From positions 1 to 32,946 of the IMG/VR virus record IMGVR_UViG_3300041955_000778: DNA of 32,946 bases; one strand, written 5' to 3'. The stretch is from a virus. Positions 5,337 to 14,381 of the stretch are shown piece after piece. The notes beneath the pieces were generated by a model that searched no databases, was not told the DNA's origin, and saw only the letters and a list, made by a program, of their open reading frames with translations. The translations under genes were made by a program, and so were the position numbers. Every line of letters begins with the position of its first letter. Positions within the stretch are counted from its first letter, which is position 1.

Positions 5337-6785
5337 GTGTCCGACGCAATTCCGCGAAATGAAGTCTGGGGGTATCCCGCTCAATTGAAGTTATCCGACT
5401 TGAAACCGGACTCACGGAACGCTAACCGAGGCACTCAGCGCGGTCGCCAAGCGGTCGCCAAGTCTCTTGAGCAGTTCGGTGCCGGTCGATCCGTCCTGAT
5501 CGACCGTGATAACCGCGTTGTTGCCGGAAACAAGACGCTGGTGGCAGCGGCGGCAGCCGGTATCCGTGACGTGGTCGTCGTTGAGACGAGCGGGCGTGAA
5601 ATTGTAGCCGTAAAGCGCACGGATTTATCTCTGGACTCGCCGGAGGGACGCGGCCTAGCGATTGCTGACAACCGCACCGCTGAGCTTGGGCTGGAGTGGG
5701 ACCCGGAAATATTGAGCGAGCTTGCCGCCGAGCTTGACCTGCAACCGTACTTTACGGACGAAGAGCTGCAAGACATCACCGGTGGGCTCGGCGACGGCAC
5801 GGAGCAAGAGTCCTCTGCCGTCTACGCCGACGAAAAGATTATCGCCGCAGCGTTTGATTATTTCCGCGCCAGCGGGTTCCCCTACCGCAAGCTGCCACTC
5901 CACTTGTCGATGCAAGAGATTAACCAGCTTGCCACGACTGACCCGGACGCGCTAATCAATACCGACGTTGCATATCACGTCGCTGACACGTATCACCCGC
6001 ACCGCTTTCACGCCTCGGCTAACGGGATGAAGTCGCCGTTCGCTGCCTTCGCCGAAGACAAGTTGCTGCGCCGCGCGCTCTCGTTGGAGCTTACGAAAGG
6101 CAACAGCAAGATACCAGCCGGGTACTTCTCGTCACTGAGCATCGTCAGCGGCACCCAAGCGTGTTCTAACTTCCGCCCCGGCTTTGCTTGTTATCTGTAC
6201 AGGACCTACTGCAAGCCGGGTGATACCGTCCTGGATAGCTCCACTGGCTACGGTGGTCGTTTGGTTGGGTTTTTAGCTTCCGGCATCGCTGGTAAATACA
6301 TCGGCATTGACCCTAACACACTCACCCACGCCGGTAACGTTCGGTTAGCCACAGAGCTGGGCTTTGCCGATGTCGTAGAGTTGCACAACCTACCCGCAGA
6401 AGATGTCCCACACGATGTAGTAGCGGGGCGCTGCGACTTTAGCTTTACTTCGCCGCCCTACTTCTGCAAGGAACTCTATTCAGCGGAGCCTACGCAATCG
6501 TGCAATCGCTACTCTACCGGCGAAGCATGGCGAGACGGCTTCCTGCTCCCGATGCTGCGTCTACAGTTTGCCGCGCTGAAGCCAGGTAAGACAGCCATCG
6601 TCAATATCGCCGACGTGACGATAAACAACCGCACCTATCCGCTCGCTAATTGGACCCGCGAGTGTGCCCAGACTGTAGGTTTCCGCCACGTGCGTACTGA
6701 CGAGTTCCCGATGAATCGACGAGTCGGCAGAGGTATGCCTGACGAAGTAGTAACAGAACCAATGATCGTGCTTCAGAAACCATAA
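5337..6785 (+). CDS. ParB-domain DNA methyltransferase (SPPY type)
   Basis: This 482-residue protein starts at a GTG. Residues about 15-130 form a ParB/Srx-like domain (NRVVAGNKTLVAAAAAGI near 58-75 and LAIADNRTAELGLEW near 105-120). After a middle region, the C-terminal half carries S-adenosylmethionine motif I (VLDSSTGYGGRLVGFLASG, about 298-316) and the catalytic motif TSPPYF (SPPY at 372-375). SPPY is typical of N4-cytosine methyltransferases, but adenine methylation cannot be excluded. Phage enzymes of this kind can protect phage DNA from host restriction or mark sites for packaging. It lies between the HNH and the small terminase, overlapping the latter by 1 bp (TAATG). The ribosome site is weak. 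Confidence 0.88.
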   Translation: MSDAIPRNEVWGYPAQLKLSDLKPDSRNANRGTQRGRQAVAKSLEQFGAGRSVLIDRDNRVVAGNKTLVAAAAAGIRDVVVVETSGREIVAVKRTDLSLDSPEGRGLAIADNRTAELGLEWDPEILSELAAELDLQPYFTDEELQDITGGLGDGTEQESSAVYADEKIIAAAFDYFRASGFPYRKLPLHLSMQEINQLATTDPDALINTDVAYHVADTYHPHRFHASANGMKSPFAAFAEDKLLRRALSLELTKGNSKIPAGYFSSLSIVSGTQACSNFRPGFACYLYRTYCKPGDTVLDSSTGYGGRLVGFLASGIAGKYIGIDPNTLTHAGNVRLATELGFADVVELHNLPAEDVPHDVVAGRCDFSFTSPPYFCKELYSAEPTQSCNRYSTGEAWRDGFLLPMLRLQFAALKPGKTAIVNIADVTINNRTYPLANWTRECAQTVGFRHVRTDEFPMNRRVGRGMPDEVVTEPMIVLQKP

Positions 6786-7288
6786 TGGCCGGACGCAGAC
6801 CCAAACCGACCGCACTGAAGCAGCTTGCTGGAAACCCCGGCAAGCGTGCGGTAAATCACTGTGAGCCGCAGCCGTCCGGTATTCCCGATTGCCCCGAGCA
6901 CTTGGACGCAGAAGCCAAAACGGAATGGCAGCGCATCTCTGCTGAGCTTCTTACGCTTGGCCTGCTCACTTCGGTCGACCGCGCGGCACTCGCCGCATAT
7001 TGCGCGTCGTGGTCGCGCTGGATTGCCGCTGAGAAAAATATCGCCAAGTTCGGCGCGGTGATCAAAGCTCCATCCGGTTACCCGATCCAGAGCCCGTTTG
7101 TTTCCATTAGCAACAGCGCGTTGGACCTGTTGCGTAAGTTTCTGATTGAGTTTGGATTGAGCCCCGCCAGCCGCAGTCGCTTGTCCATTAACCCCACACC
7201 ACCCGCTGACTCGTTCGAGGCGTTCATGGCTGGAATCGGCGCTGACGATATCACCGAGCCGGAAGAGACACAGACCGAGCCGCTATAG
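6785..7288 (+). CDS. Terminase small subunit, P27 family
   Basis: The 167-residue product has the diagnostic start of the P27/Terminase_4 family (AGRRPKPTALKQLAGNPGKR, residues 2-21), a PEHLDAEAKTEWQRI block (about 37-51) and the helix-rich central part with LTSVDRAALAAYC. The end of the domain, FGLSPASRSRLSI, is also typical. The subunit recognises the packaging site and loads the large subunit. It is coupled to the methyltransferase upstream and the large subunit downstream by 1-bp overlaps. Confidence 0.95.
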   Translation: MAGRRPKPTALKQLAGNPGKRAVNHCEPQPSGIPDCPEHLDAEAKTEWQRISAELLTLGLLTSVDRAALAAYCASWSRWIAAEKNIAKFGAVIKAPSGYPIQSPFVSISNSALDLLRKFLIEFGLSPASRSRLSINPTPPADSFEAFMAGIGADDITEPEETQTEPL

Positions 7289-8946
7289 TGCATCCCGCCG
7301 AGCAGTACATTGAAAATGTTGTTTCCGGCAAAGTAGTAGTCGGCGAGCTGGTACGCCTCGCGTGCCAGCGGCACATGGACGACTTGCAAACAGCCCATCT
7401 ACGCGGCTTCCGTTTCGACCGCAGCAGAGCGCAGCGCGTCATTGATTTCTTTAGCTTCCTGCGTCACTCCAAAGGCGAGTGGGCGAACCGGCAATTCACG
7501 CTGGAGCCGTGGCAAGCAGCGTTGACCTGGATTCTGTTTGGCTGGGTTCACTCTGACACCGGCTTCCGTCGCTTCCGCACAGCATTAGTTGAGCTGGGCC
7601 GCAAAAATGGTAAGTCTACGTGGGCCGCCGGAATCGCTTTGTATCTCACGATTGCTGACGGTGAGCCGGGAGCGGAGGTCTACTCCGTTGCTGTAAAAAA
7701 AGAGCAGGCACGGCTGACGCACGGTGAAGCTACGCGGATGGTGGCGAAGTCACCGAGCATCGGCAAAGTTCTCAAGCGCGGGCGCGACAATCTTCACTGT
7801 CTACAAACGAACAGTAAGTTTGAGCCGTTGGCTAGCGAAGAAGATAGCCTCGACGGTCTCAACCCACACGGCGTCCTTGCAGATGAAGTTCACGCTTGGA
7901 AGAACCGCATGTTGTGGGACGTGCTCTACACCGCAACGGGTGCCCGCCGTCAACCTCTACTGCTGGCAATCAGCACCGCTGGATTCGACAGAAACAGCGT
8001 GTTCTTTCAACAGCACGATTATTCCATCAAGGTACTCAAGGCGATTATCGCGGACGATTCCTGGTTCGTGTGGATTGCGTCTCTTGATGACGAGGATAAC
8101 TGGGAGCTTGAAAGTACCTGGGTCAAAGCAAATCCCAACCTCGGCGTGACAATCAAGCTGGAAGAACTGAGGGCTGCCGCAGCGAAAGCGAAGGCGAGCC
8201 CCGCCGAGTTAAATAGCTTCCTTCGTCTGCGTCTCAACAAGTGGACATCCTCACACACCGCATGGATGCCGATGGATCGCTGGGACGCCTGCAACACACC
8301 GGTTGATCCAGAGGCGCTCAAGGGTCGTCCATGTTTCGGCGGGTTGGACCTTTCCACAACGACCGATGTCTCAGCTCTCGTGCTTTTGTTTCCGCCAACT
8401 GCTGCTGGTGAAAAGTGGACGGTACTTCCGTACTTCTTTCTGCCGGAAGACAACATTGAAGCGCGCGTCAAGCGCGATAGAGTCCCTTACGATGTCTGGG
8501 CGCGTCAAGAACTATTCACGCTGACAAGCGGAAGCGTAATTTGCTATGACACGCTCCGCGCCCGCATTAACGAACTGGGTAAGCTCTACGACGTCCGCGA
8601 GATTGTTTTCGACAGATGGAACGCGCAACAGATCGTGACGCAGCTCGCGGGTGATGGCTTCGAAATGGTAGAGCTGGGGCAAGGCTTCGCTTCTCTCTCT
8701 GCTCCTACTAAGCGACTGCTTGAACTGGTTCTATCCGGTGATCTTGCCCACGGTGGTCATGCGGTACTTCGATGGATGGCAAGCAACGTCATGGTTGCTA
8801 CCGACCCCGCCGGAAATATCAAGCCCGACAAGTCGAAATGCAGGGAAAAGATTGACGGCATCGCAGCTCTTATCGACGCGCTGGCGCGCGCAATCACCGT
8901 CCCGCTGAAACCCAAAAGTAAGTTCTTCAAGCCATTCTACGTGTAA
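7288..8946 (+). CDS. Terminase large subunit
   Basis: The 552-residue protein has an ATPase domain with Walker A GRKNGKST (104-111) and Walker B GVLADEVH (195-202, acidic pair 199-200), and a C-terminal RNase H-like nuclease with candidate metal-binding aspartates D354 (GGLDLSTTTD), D442 (VFDRWN) and D523 (KIDGIAAL). These belong to the HK97-like Terminase_1 family, which translocates DNA into the prohead and cuts it at the ends. It starts at a GTG overlapping the stop of the small subunit (TAGTG). Length and motif spacing are normal. Confidence 0.97.
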   Translation: MHPAEQYIENVVSGKVVVGELVRLACQRHMDDLQTAHLRGFRFDRSRAQRVIDFFSFLRHSKGEWANRQFTLEPWQAALTWILFGWVHSDTGFRRFRTALVELGRKNGKSTWAAGIALYLTIADGEPGAEVYSVAVKKEQARLTHGEATRMVAKSPSIGKVLKRGRDNLHCLQTNSKFEPLASEEDSLDGLNPHGVLADEVHAWKNRMLWDVLYTATGARRQPLLLAISTAGFDRNSVFFQQHDYSIKVLKAIIADDSWFVWIASLDDEDNWELESTWVKANPNLGVTIKLEELRAAAAKAKASPAELNSFLRLRLNKWTSSHTAWMPMDRWDACNTPVDPEALKGRPCFGGLDLSTTTDVSALVLLFPPTAAGEKWTVLPYFFLPEDNIEARVKRDRVPYDVWARQELFTLTSGSVICYDTLRARINELGKLYDVREIVFDRWNAQQIVTQLAGDGFEMVELGQGFASLSAPTKRLLELVLSGDLAHGGHAVLRWMASNVMVATDPAGNIKPDKSKCREKIDGIAALIDALARAITVPLKPKSKFFKPFYV

Positions 8947-8964
8947 CCGATCGGCAACTAAAAC

Positions 8965-10620
8965 ATGGGCATCCGCTCCTACCTGAAAAATCTGCGGGGT
9001 GAAAAGCGCGGCGGCAACCCGCTGGACAACCCGAGCGTTAGTTTGGCCAGTCCCGCCATCTGGGCTTGGATCAATCAGGGTAACCCGTCAGCGTCCGGCG
9101 AACTCGTCAACGAAGTATCAGCGCTGCAAGTCACGACCGTTTATGCTTGCGTCCGCACGATTGCCGAATCCATCGCATCACTGCCGTTGAAACTTTATGA
9201 GCGGCTCCCCAAAGGACGACAGGAAGCAGCCGACGCCCCGCTGTACGACCTGCTCGCTTACGAACCCAACCCGGAGATGACGGCATTTTCATTCGTGGAA
9301 ACCCTTTCCGGGTGCTTGGCTCTGACCGGAAATTGTTTCGCGCAAATTGTCCGCAACGGCGCTGGTCAACCATCTGCTCTCTATCCACTCCACCCGCTGA
9401 AGACCACGCCGGTTCGCTTGCCTGACGGATCGCTCGCTTACAAAACTTCTGACGGTGAGACCCTTGGAAGTGCCCGCGTTCTCAGCTCTGACGATGTTCT
9501 GCATGTTCCACTATTTTGTTTTGATGGCCTGAAGGGTCTGTCACCAATCCAGCAAGCGCGGGAAACCATCGGGTTGTCCCGCGCGGCTGAGAAGTTCGGC
9601 GCTCGATTCTTTGGCAACGGGAGCAGACCGTCCGGCGTGCTGAGCAGCGAGTCCGATATGGACGAGCAGCAACAGGAATCCGTCCGTGAGTCCTGGGCCG
9701 CAGCCAACGCTGGCGTGAATCAGAACCGTACCGCCGTTCTCCCCGGTAAATGGACTTATCAGCAGATTGGATTATCGCCCGAAGATAGCCAGTTCCTTGC
9801 CACCCGCCAGTTTCAGCGCACCGACATTGCCGCATTGTTCCGCGTTCCTTCGCACATGGTTGGCGATACATCCCGCCTGTCGAATAGCAACCATGAGCAA
9901 CAGTCCTTGCAGTTTGTCACCGATACGCTGCGACCGTATCTCTGCCGCTTTGAGCAGGAAATCATCCGCAAGCTGCTCCCGGACACCGGGCGCAACTCGG
10001 GCCGCTACTTCGTGCAGTTCGATGTGAGAGAGCGACTGCGCGGAGACTTCGCCACCACCATGCAGGGCTTTGCCACCGGCAAGCAGTGGGGTTGGTATAC
10101 GACCAACATGATTCTTGAAGACTTGGGCGAGAACCCTGTAGGGCCGGAAGGCGATGTGCTCTGGGCTCCCGTCAACATGACGAACGCCAAGAACCTCGTC
10201 AACCCCTCGGCCCCCCCGACCCCAGATCAGAGCGAGCGCGCCATTCTCTCGCAGTACGCCCCTGCTTTCATCTCGCTATTCCGTGACGCTGTAGGCCGCG
10301 CCACAGCGCGGACACAGCGGAGCATTGACAGCCTTTCAGCGATCTTTACGCCCCTATTAGTGAGCATTTCCGCAGTGTTTATCGACGCTGCGCGCGCTCA
10401 ATTCAGCTTGACGGATACGTGGAACCCGGCAACGGACAAGCTGATCAGGGAGCACCTGAAAAGTATTGAGAAGCGGGCCGCGGGTTGGACTGCGGATAAG
10501 GCCGACGAGATTACAGGGCTTGAGCTACAGAAAGCAGTCCGCGCGCTCCACATAAATATTTACCGTGACGCTGGGGCCGCTGTCGCACTTTTACCCGCCG
10601 AGGTCAGCAGCAATGAATAA
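8965..10620 (+). CDS. Portal protein, HK97 family
   Basis: The 551-residue protein matches the HK97-type portal: the segment VTTVYACVRTIAESIASLPLKLY (about 53-75), the DVLHVP strand, LSPIQQAR and the C-terminal half with FRVPSHMVGD and HEQQSLQFVTDTLRPYL. Twelve copies form the ring through which DNA enters and to which the tail is attached. The family usually has about 400-450 residues; here an additional C-terminal region of about 120 residues (after PSAPPTPDQ) is alpha-helical and may contact neighbours. The last codons overlap the start of the protease by 8 bp. Confidence 0.95.
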   Translation: MGIRSYLKNLRGEKRGGNPLDNPSVSLASPAIWAWINQGNPSASGELVNEVSALQVTTVYACVRTIAESIASLPLKLYERLPKGRQEAADAPLYDLLAYEPNPEMTAFSFVETLSGCLALTGNCFAQIVRNGAGQPSALYPLHPLKTTPVRLPDGSLAYKTSDGETLGSARVLSSDDVLHVPLFCFDGLKGLSPIQQARETIGLSRAAEKFGARFFGNGSRPSGVLSSESDMDEQQQESVRESWAAANAGVNQNRTAVLPGKWTYQQIGLSPEDSQFLATRQFQRTDIAALFRVPSHMVGDTSRLSNSNHEQQSLQFVTDTLRPYLCRFEQEIIRKLLPDTGRNSGRYFVQFDVRERLRGDFATTMQGFATGKQWGWYTTNMILEDLGENPVGPEGDVLWAPVNMTNAKNLVNPSAPPTPDQSERAILSQYAPAFISLFRDAVGRATARTQRSIDSLSAIFTPLLVSISAVFIDAARAQFSLTDTWNPATDKLIREHLKSIEKRAAGWTADKADEITGLELQKAVRALHINIYRDAGAAVALLPAEVSSNE

Positions 10621-11305
10621 GAAAGAACTTCGTACCCTGCACGTCAAAGAACTGCGCGTCAGCAAAGCTGACGACGGTTCCCGCAGCATTTCCGGGACTG
10701 TCACTTACAACACGCTGAGCGTCGACTTGGGCGGCTTTCAGGAGATTATCGCGCCGGGTGCTTTCGCCGAGTCACTGACAGGAGACGTTCTTTGTCTGCG
10801 CGACCACATCCCGGCTCTACTTATGGGCCGCACCAAGTCAGGCACGTTGAAGCTGGCTGACACTGCCGATGGACTGAAGTTCGATTGCAAACTGCCGGGT
10901 ACGACCACTGCAAGCGATCTTGCCGAAAGCATCGACCGTGGCGACCTTGACGGCGTGAGCTTCGGCTTCATCTGCAAGAATGACAAGTGGGCTGCCGCTG
11001 ACGGCGGAGATGTCGTCCGCACGGTGCTTGCCGCTGAGCTGATGGAAATCTCCCCATGCTCGTTTGCCGCCTATCCTGCAAACTCTGTCTCCGTCCGCTC
11101 CTGCCCCGCCGAGTTCCGCTCCAAGCTCAAGCGCAACGATCAATGCCAGTGTGCTTGCCTTGAGTGCGAAGACGACAACTGCGCTGATTGCTCCGACCCA
11201 AATTGCGACGACGAGAACTGCCGCTGTGCTCACCGGTCAGCCACGCTGTTCGAGTCCGAGCGCAACAAGCTCGTGATGCAGATCGCCGTCCGGCTCCGTA
11301 AGTAG
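10613..11305 (+). CDS. HK97-family prohead protease with a cysteine-rich tail
   Basis: From the ATG at 10613 (ribosome site GAGG) the protein has 230 residues. It contains the U35/HK97 fold marks: SISGTVTYNT, FQEIIAPGAF, catalytic histidine H65 in RDHIP, and the catalytic serine S116 in GVSFGF, plus ISPCSFAAYP. The enzyme cleaves the scaffold-like N-terminus of the capsid protein during maturation. The tail (residues 178-205) is unusual: nine cysteines in 28 residues, alternating with acidic residues. An ORF start at 10565 is out of line with the family; the chosen start overlaps the portal stop and is preceded by a good ribosome site. Confidence 0.94.
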   Translation: MNKKELRTLHVKELRVSKADDGSRSISGTVTYNTLSVDLGGFQEIIAPGAFAESLTGDVLCLRDHIPALLMGRTKSGTLKLADTADGLKFDCKLPGTTTASDLAESIDRGDLDGVSFGFICKNDKWAAADGGDVVRTVLAAELMEISPCSFAAYPANSVSVRSCPAEFRSKLKRNDQCQCACLECEDDNCADCSDPNCDDENCRCAHRSATLFESERNKLVMQIAVRLRK

Positions 11306-11457
11306 AACCCACACAAGTTCTGTAGAGCAGTACCGCAAGCCTGAGCGTCCCGCTTGCCGGGTGCCTTCAATGGCACCGCTCGCCTTGCTGCTGAGAAGTT
11401 CCCGCCCGCAGCGGTGCAACTGTCCTGCCCCAATCCTTCCGAAAAGGACATCCCGCA
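11306..11457 (+). promoter_or_regulatory. Intergenic leader before the capsid gene with a hairpin
   Basis: This 152-bp gap in an otherwise packed operon carries GGTGCC (11360-11365) and GGCACC (11372-11377), a perfect 6-bp stem with loop TTCAAT. No uridine tract follows, so it is not a classical terminator. The capsid gene starts with a clear ribosome site (AAAAGGA, 9 bp before the ATG). The leader may stabilise the capsid message or hold a processing site. Confidence 0.45.
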
Positions 11458-12687
11458 ATGACGACTAAAGAACTGCGCGACAAGCGCAATAAGCTGATGG
11501 CCGACGCTCAGGCGCTCGTCCTGAAGCCCGAAGTAACCGCTGAGGATCGCACGAAGTTTGACGCGATGCTCGTAGAAGTCGACACCATCGAGGCCGACAT
11601 CACCCGCATGGAGCGCGTTGAGAAGTTCAACGCCGACCAGCGCAGCTCCGTCACCCCGCCGCGCCCGCAGCCCGGTGCCGGTGTTGACGACACTCCAGAG
11701 AAGCGCACTGCTGCTGAAAAGCGCGCATTCGACAATTACGTCCGATATGGCGTGACCGATGCAACCTATCTGCGCAGCGCGATGCCGCTCACCGCAGTGG
11801 AAACCCGTGATTTGGGCACCGTAACTGGCGGCTCGATCAGCGGTGGCGCTCAGCTCATCCCGCAGGCGTTCTACCCGGTTCTGGTCGACGCGCAGAAAGC
11901 GTGGGGCCAGCTCCTGAACATCGTTGGAACCCGCGAGACCGACAACGGCGCGCCGATGAAGATCGCGTGGGATAACGATACCGGGAACATGGTGACGGTG
12001 ATTGGCGAAGCGGTTGGCGTGAGCGAGACGGACCCGACGATCAGCGGTGTGGTTTCCAGCACCGATTTTCTGACCACGGGCGTCGTGAAGGTATCGCTGG
12101 CTGAATTGCAGGACAGCGCGTTTGATATCGAGGCGTGGCTGCGCGATTCCTTCGGCAAGCGGTTCTTCCGTGGTGTCAATTATCTGGTGACCAACGGCTC
12201 GACCTCAGGCAACATCCAGAGCATCCTGACCGGCAACACCAACAGCTTCACGACCGCCGCGTCTGGAACGCTGACCTACGCTGACATCGCTGGTGCCTAC
12301 GCGGACCTCGATCCAGCCTACGAAGCCAACGCGAGTTGGAGCTTCAACAGCAACACGCGCGGATATCTCCTGAAGATCGAAGATACTCTGGGCCGTCCGC
12401 TGTTCGTTCCTTCGCCTTCCGCCAACACCTTCGACATGCTGCTGGGCAAGCCGGTAACGCTGAATCAGGCGTTGCCGAACGTAGCGGCTGGTAACGTCGC
12501 CGTGCAGTATGGCGATTTCAAGCAGGGTTATCTGTACCGCCCTGTGAAGCCGGGTCTTGCCATCTTCCGCTTGAATGAGCGTTACATGGACAGCGGCGAA
12601 ATCGGGTTTATTGGTTTCGCCCGCGCTGGCGGCATTGTTATGCTGCCGGGCACCTTCCCGCTGGTCAACGTTACCATCCACGCTTAA
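11458..12687 (+). CDS. Major capsid protein, HK97 family
   Basis: This 409-residue protein opens with a charged coiled coil (TTKELRDKRNKLMADAQAL, later TRMERVEKFNADQRSS) that corresponds to the delta domain removed by the protease, followed by a GGSISGGAQLIPQAFYPVLV segment at the start of the mature fold. Later sections (KIAWDNDTGN, VVKVSLAELQDSAFDIEAWL, NSNTRGYLLKIED) are typical of Phage_capsid (PF05065-like) strands and the spine helix. The mature part would be about 300 residues. Gene order portal, protease, capsid supports the assignment. Confidence 0.97.
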   Translation: MTTKELRDKRNKLMADAQALVLKPEVTAEDRTKFDAMLVEVDTIEADITRMERVEKFNADQRSSVTPPRPQPGAGVDDTPEKRTAAEKRAFDNYVRYGVTDATYLRSAMPLTAVETRDLGTVTGGSISGGAQLIPQAFYPVLVDAQKAWGQLLNIVGTRETDNGAPMKIAWDNDTGNMVTVIGEAVGVSETDPTISGVVSSTDFLTTGVVKVSLAELQDSAFDIEAWLRDSFGKRFFRGVNYLVTNGSTSGNIQSILTGNTNSFTTAASGTLTYADIAGAYADLDPAYEANASWSFNSNTRGYLLKIEDTLGRPLFVPSPSANTFDMLLGKPVTLNQALPNVAAGNVAVQYGDFKQGYLYRPVKPGLAIFRLNERYMDSGEIGFIGFARAGGIVMLPGTFPLVNVTIHA

Positions 12688-12696
12688 TCAACCCTC

Positions 12697-12724
12697 GCGC
12701 GGGGAGCAGCCACGCTCCCCTGCG
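12697..12724 (+). terminator. Strong hairpin after the capsid gene
   Basis: GGGGAGC (12701-12707) and GCTCCCC (12714-12720) form a perfect 7-bp GC stem with a 6-base loop, 13 bp beyond the capsid stop. No T tract follows, so it may be a partial terminator or a message-stabilising structure that keeps capsid transcript levels above those of the downstream genes. Confidence 0.45.
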
Positions 12725-12732
12725 TTCCACCT

Positions 12733-12918
12733 ATGAAAATCAAGATCACGCAAAGTTTCCTTATTCCGGGCTTCGCTCCTTTCTCTCCCGGCGAACTGCT
12801 GGACATCGACAGCAAGACCGCTCACGCCTTCGTCAAGAGCGGCTTCGCTGTTCTTCTGGAAAAACGGGAGCGGGAGAAAGCCACTCGTTCCCAGCGCGAG
12901 ACCGCAACGAGAGACTAA
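12733..12918 (+). CDS. 61-residue phage protein after the capsid gene
   Basis: The product begins KIKITQSFLIPGFAPFSPGELLDIDSKTAH and has a small beta-rich N-terminal part with a highly charged, basic C-terminal tail. Short genes with this pattern, in the same place between capsid and connector, occur in many HK97-like phages and are of unknown role; a head-tail joining or decoration function is possible. Its TAA is directly followed by the ATG of the connector gene. No strong ribosome site is seen. Confidence 0.65.
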   Translation: MKIKITQSFLIPGFAPFSPGELLDIDSKTAHAFVKSGFAVLLEKREREKATRSQRETATRD

Positions 12919-13608
12919 ATGCCCCTGAGTCTCAATCTCGTAACCCCGCCTGCCGTCGAGCCGGTGAGCTTGACCACGGCCAAGGCACATCTGCGCATCG
13001 ATGCTGACAACACAGCTGAAGACGCGCTGATCACGGCATTTATCACGGCGGCCCGCCAGTACGCCGAGAAAGTTACGCACCGTTCGTTTTTCAACCAAAC
13101 ATGGCAGTTGACGCTGGACTCGTTCCCGCTATACCCGTTCTGGCACGGCACGATTCAGGCTAGTAATCCCCGCACGGACTGGCTGGCGCGATACGGCATC
13201 CTGCGTGGTCAGCAGATTCTGCTGCCGAAGCCTCATCTGGTGTCGATTACCGGTATCACGTATGTGGACGTAACAGGAACCCAACAAAACCTACCGTCAA
13301 CAAGCTATTACGTGGATAACACGAGCGAACCTGCTCGCCTTGTCCCGGCACCCGGCACCACATGGCCAGCAACGCAGGTCTATCTCCCTGGCTCCGTTCA
13401 GATCACGTACGAAACCGGGAGCTATGGCGACGGGGTGGAAGTCAATACCTGCCCGCAGACGATCTGCATGGCGATCCTCTTACTCGTTGCCCACTGGTAC
13501 GAGCACCGGGAAGCCGCGTCCGAGCTACCCCTGAAAAACATCCCGCTCGCCGTGGATGCGCTGCTGGATACCGTCACGTTCCACTTCTTCTCTTACGAAA
13601 ACAACTAA
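12919..13608 (+). CDS. Head-tail connector, phiE125 gp8 / gp6-like family
   Basis: The 229-residue protein begins SLNLVTPPAVEPVSLTTAKA, the typical opening of the phiE125 gp8 family, and continues with HLRIDADNTAEDALITAFITAARQYAEKVTHR, the helical core of the gp6-like adaptor. A beta domain follows (YYVDNTSEPARLV, SVQITYETGSYGD), and the last helix has the ICMAILLLVAHWYEHREAA motif. It forms a ring under the portal. The gene abuts the preceding stop codon. Confidence 0.9.
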   Translation: MPLSLNLVTPPAVEPVSLTTAKAHLRIDADNTAEDALITAFITAARQYAEKVTHRSFFNQTWQLTLDSFPLYPFWHGTIQASNPRTDWLARYGILRGQQILLPKPHLVSITGITYVDVTGTQQNLPSTSYYVDNTSEPARLVPAPGTTWPATQVYLPGSVQITYETGSYGDGVEVNTCPQTICMAILLLVAHWYEHREAASELPLKNIPLAVDALLDTVTFHFFSYENN

Positions 13609-13611
13609 GCC

Positions 13612-13974
13612 ATGATCACCGGCAAGCTCCGCAAGCGGCTGCAATTCCAGTCTTTGTCTACGACCCCGGACGCCTCCGGGCAGCCGCAGAACACATGGAC
13701 GACCTATTACACGTGCTGGGGTAGCGTGGATTATCACAAGGGGCAGTTGTTTTATGACATCGCGGAGTTCGTCGGCCAGAGCTTCTACACCATCAAAATT
13801 CGCTTCCCGTGGGGAATCACAATTTCGCCCAACGACCGGGTGGTCTGGACGCAAACAGGCGGGGCCAGCTCTTCAGGCTCGCCGGTAGTGTTCTCGGTGC
13901 AGGCCATCATCAACCCAGAGATGCGTAATCGGGAATTGACCGTGCTGGCCTACGTCATCAACGAGGCCGATTGA
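13612..13974 (+). CDS. Head-tail adaptor (Phage_H_T_join family)
   Basis: The 120-residue, beta-rich protein starts MITGKLRKRLQFQSLSTTPD and has GQPQNTWTTYYTCWGSVDYHKG and a later YTIKIRFPWG strand. These features match the SPP1 gp16-like head completion (stopper) proteins that close the connector. It starts 3 bp after the upstream stop and its TGA overlaps the next ATG by one base (TGATG). Confidence 0.85.
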   Translation: MITGKLRKRLQFQSLSTTPDASGQPQNTWTTYYTCWGSVDYHKGQLFYDIAEFVGQSFYTIKIRFPWGITISPNDRVVWTQTGGASSSGSPVVFSVQAIINPEMRNRELTVLAYVINEAD

Positions 13975-14381
13975 TGAGCGAAGAAGTCACGGTCACGGGG
14001 CTGAATGAGCTTTCAGCAAAGCTGCGGGAGCTTACCCCAAATCTGGTCAAGCGAGCACTCATAGATTCCCTCCGGCAATCGGGCGAGGTATTCCGCGATG
14101 CCCTCGAAGAATACGCTCCGGTCGGGCCGCCGCCTGATCCGCACTCCGGGCAATTGGCCGAGTCCATGAAGATTGTCGTCAAGCTGGACATTCTCAAGGA
14201 TCAGGGCATAGCCCGGATCGGCCCAACACAGGATGCCTTCTGGGGCAGGTTCAGCGAGTTTGGAACTGTCCACGAAGCGGCCAAGCCGTGGATGCGTCCC
14301 GCGTATGACGCCGTAAAGAACGACGCCCTGGATAAGTTCGTCGCCACGATGAAATCCCATCTGCCGGAATTGACTAAATAA
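13974..14381 (+). CDS. Tail completion protein, HK97 gp10 family
   Basis: The 135-residue protein begins SEEVTVTGLNELSAKLRELTPN, has a central EEYAPVGPPPDPHSGQLAES motif and continues WGRFSEFGTVHEAAKPWMRPAYD. This FGT...A.PW.RPA pattern is the hallmark of HK97 gp10-like proteins, which join the tail tube to the connector. An in-frame TTG immediately precedes the chosen ATG; the ATG gives the normal overlap with the previous gene. Confidence 0.92.
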   Translation: MSEEVTVTGLNELSAKLRELTPNLVKRALIDSLRQSGEVFRDALEEYAPVGPPPDPHSGQLAESMKIVVKLDILKDQGIARIGPTQDAFWGRFSEFGTVHEAAKPWMRPAYDAVKNDALDKFVATMKSHLPELTK

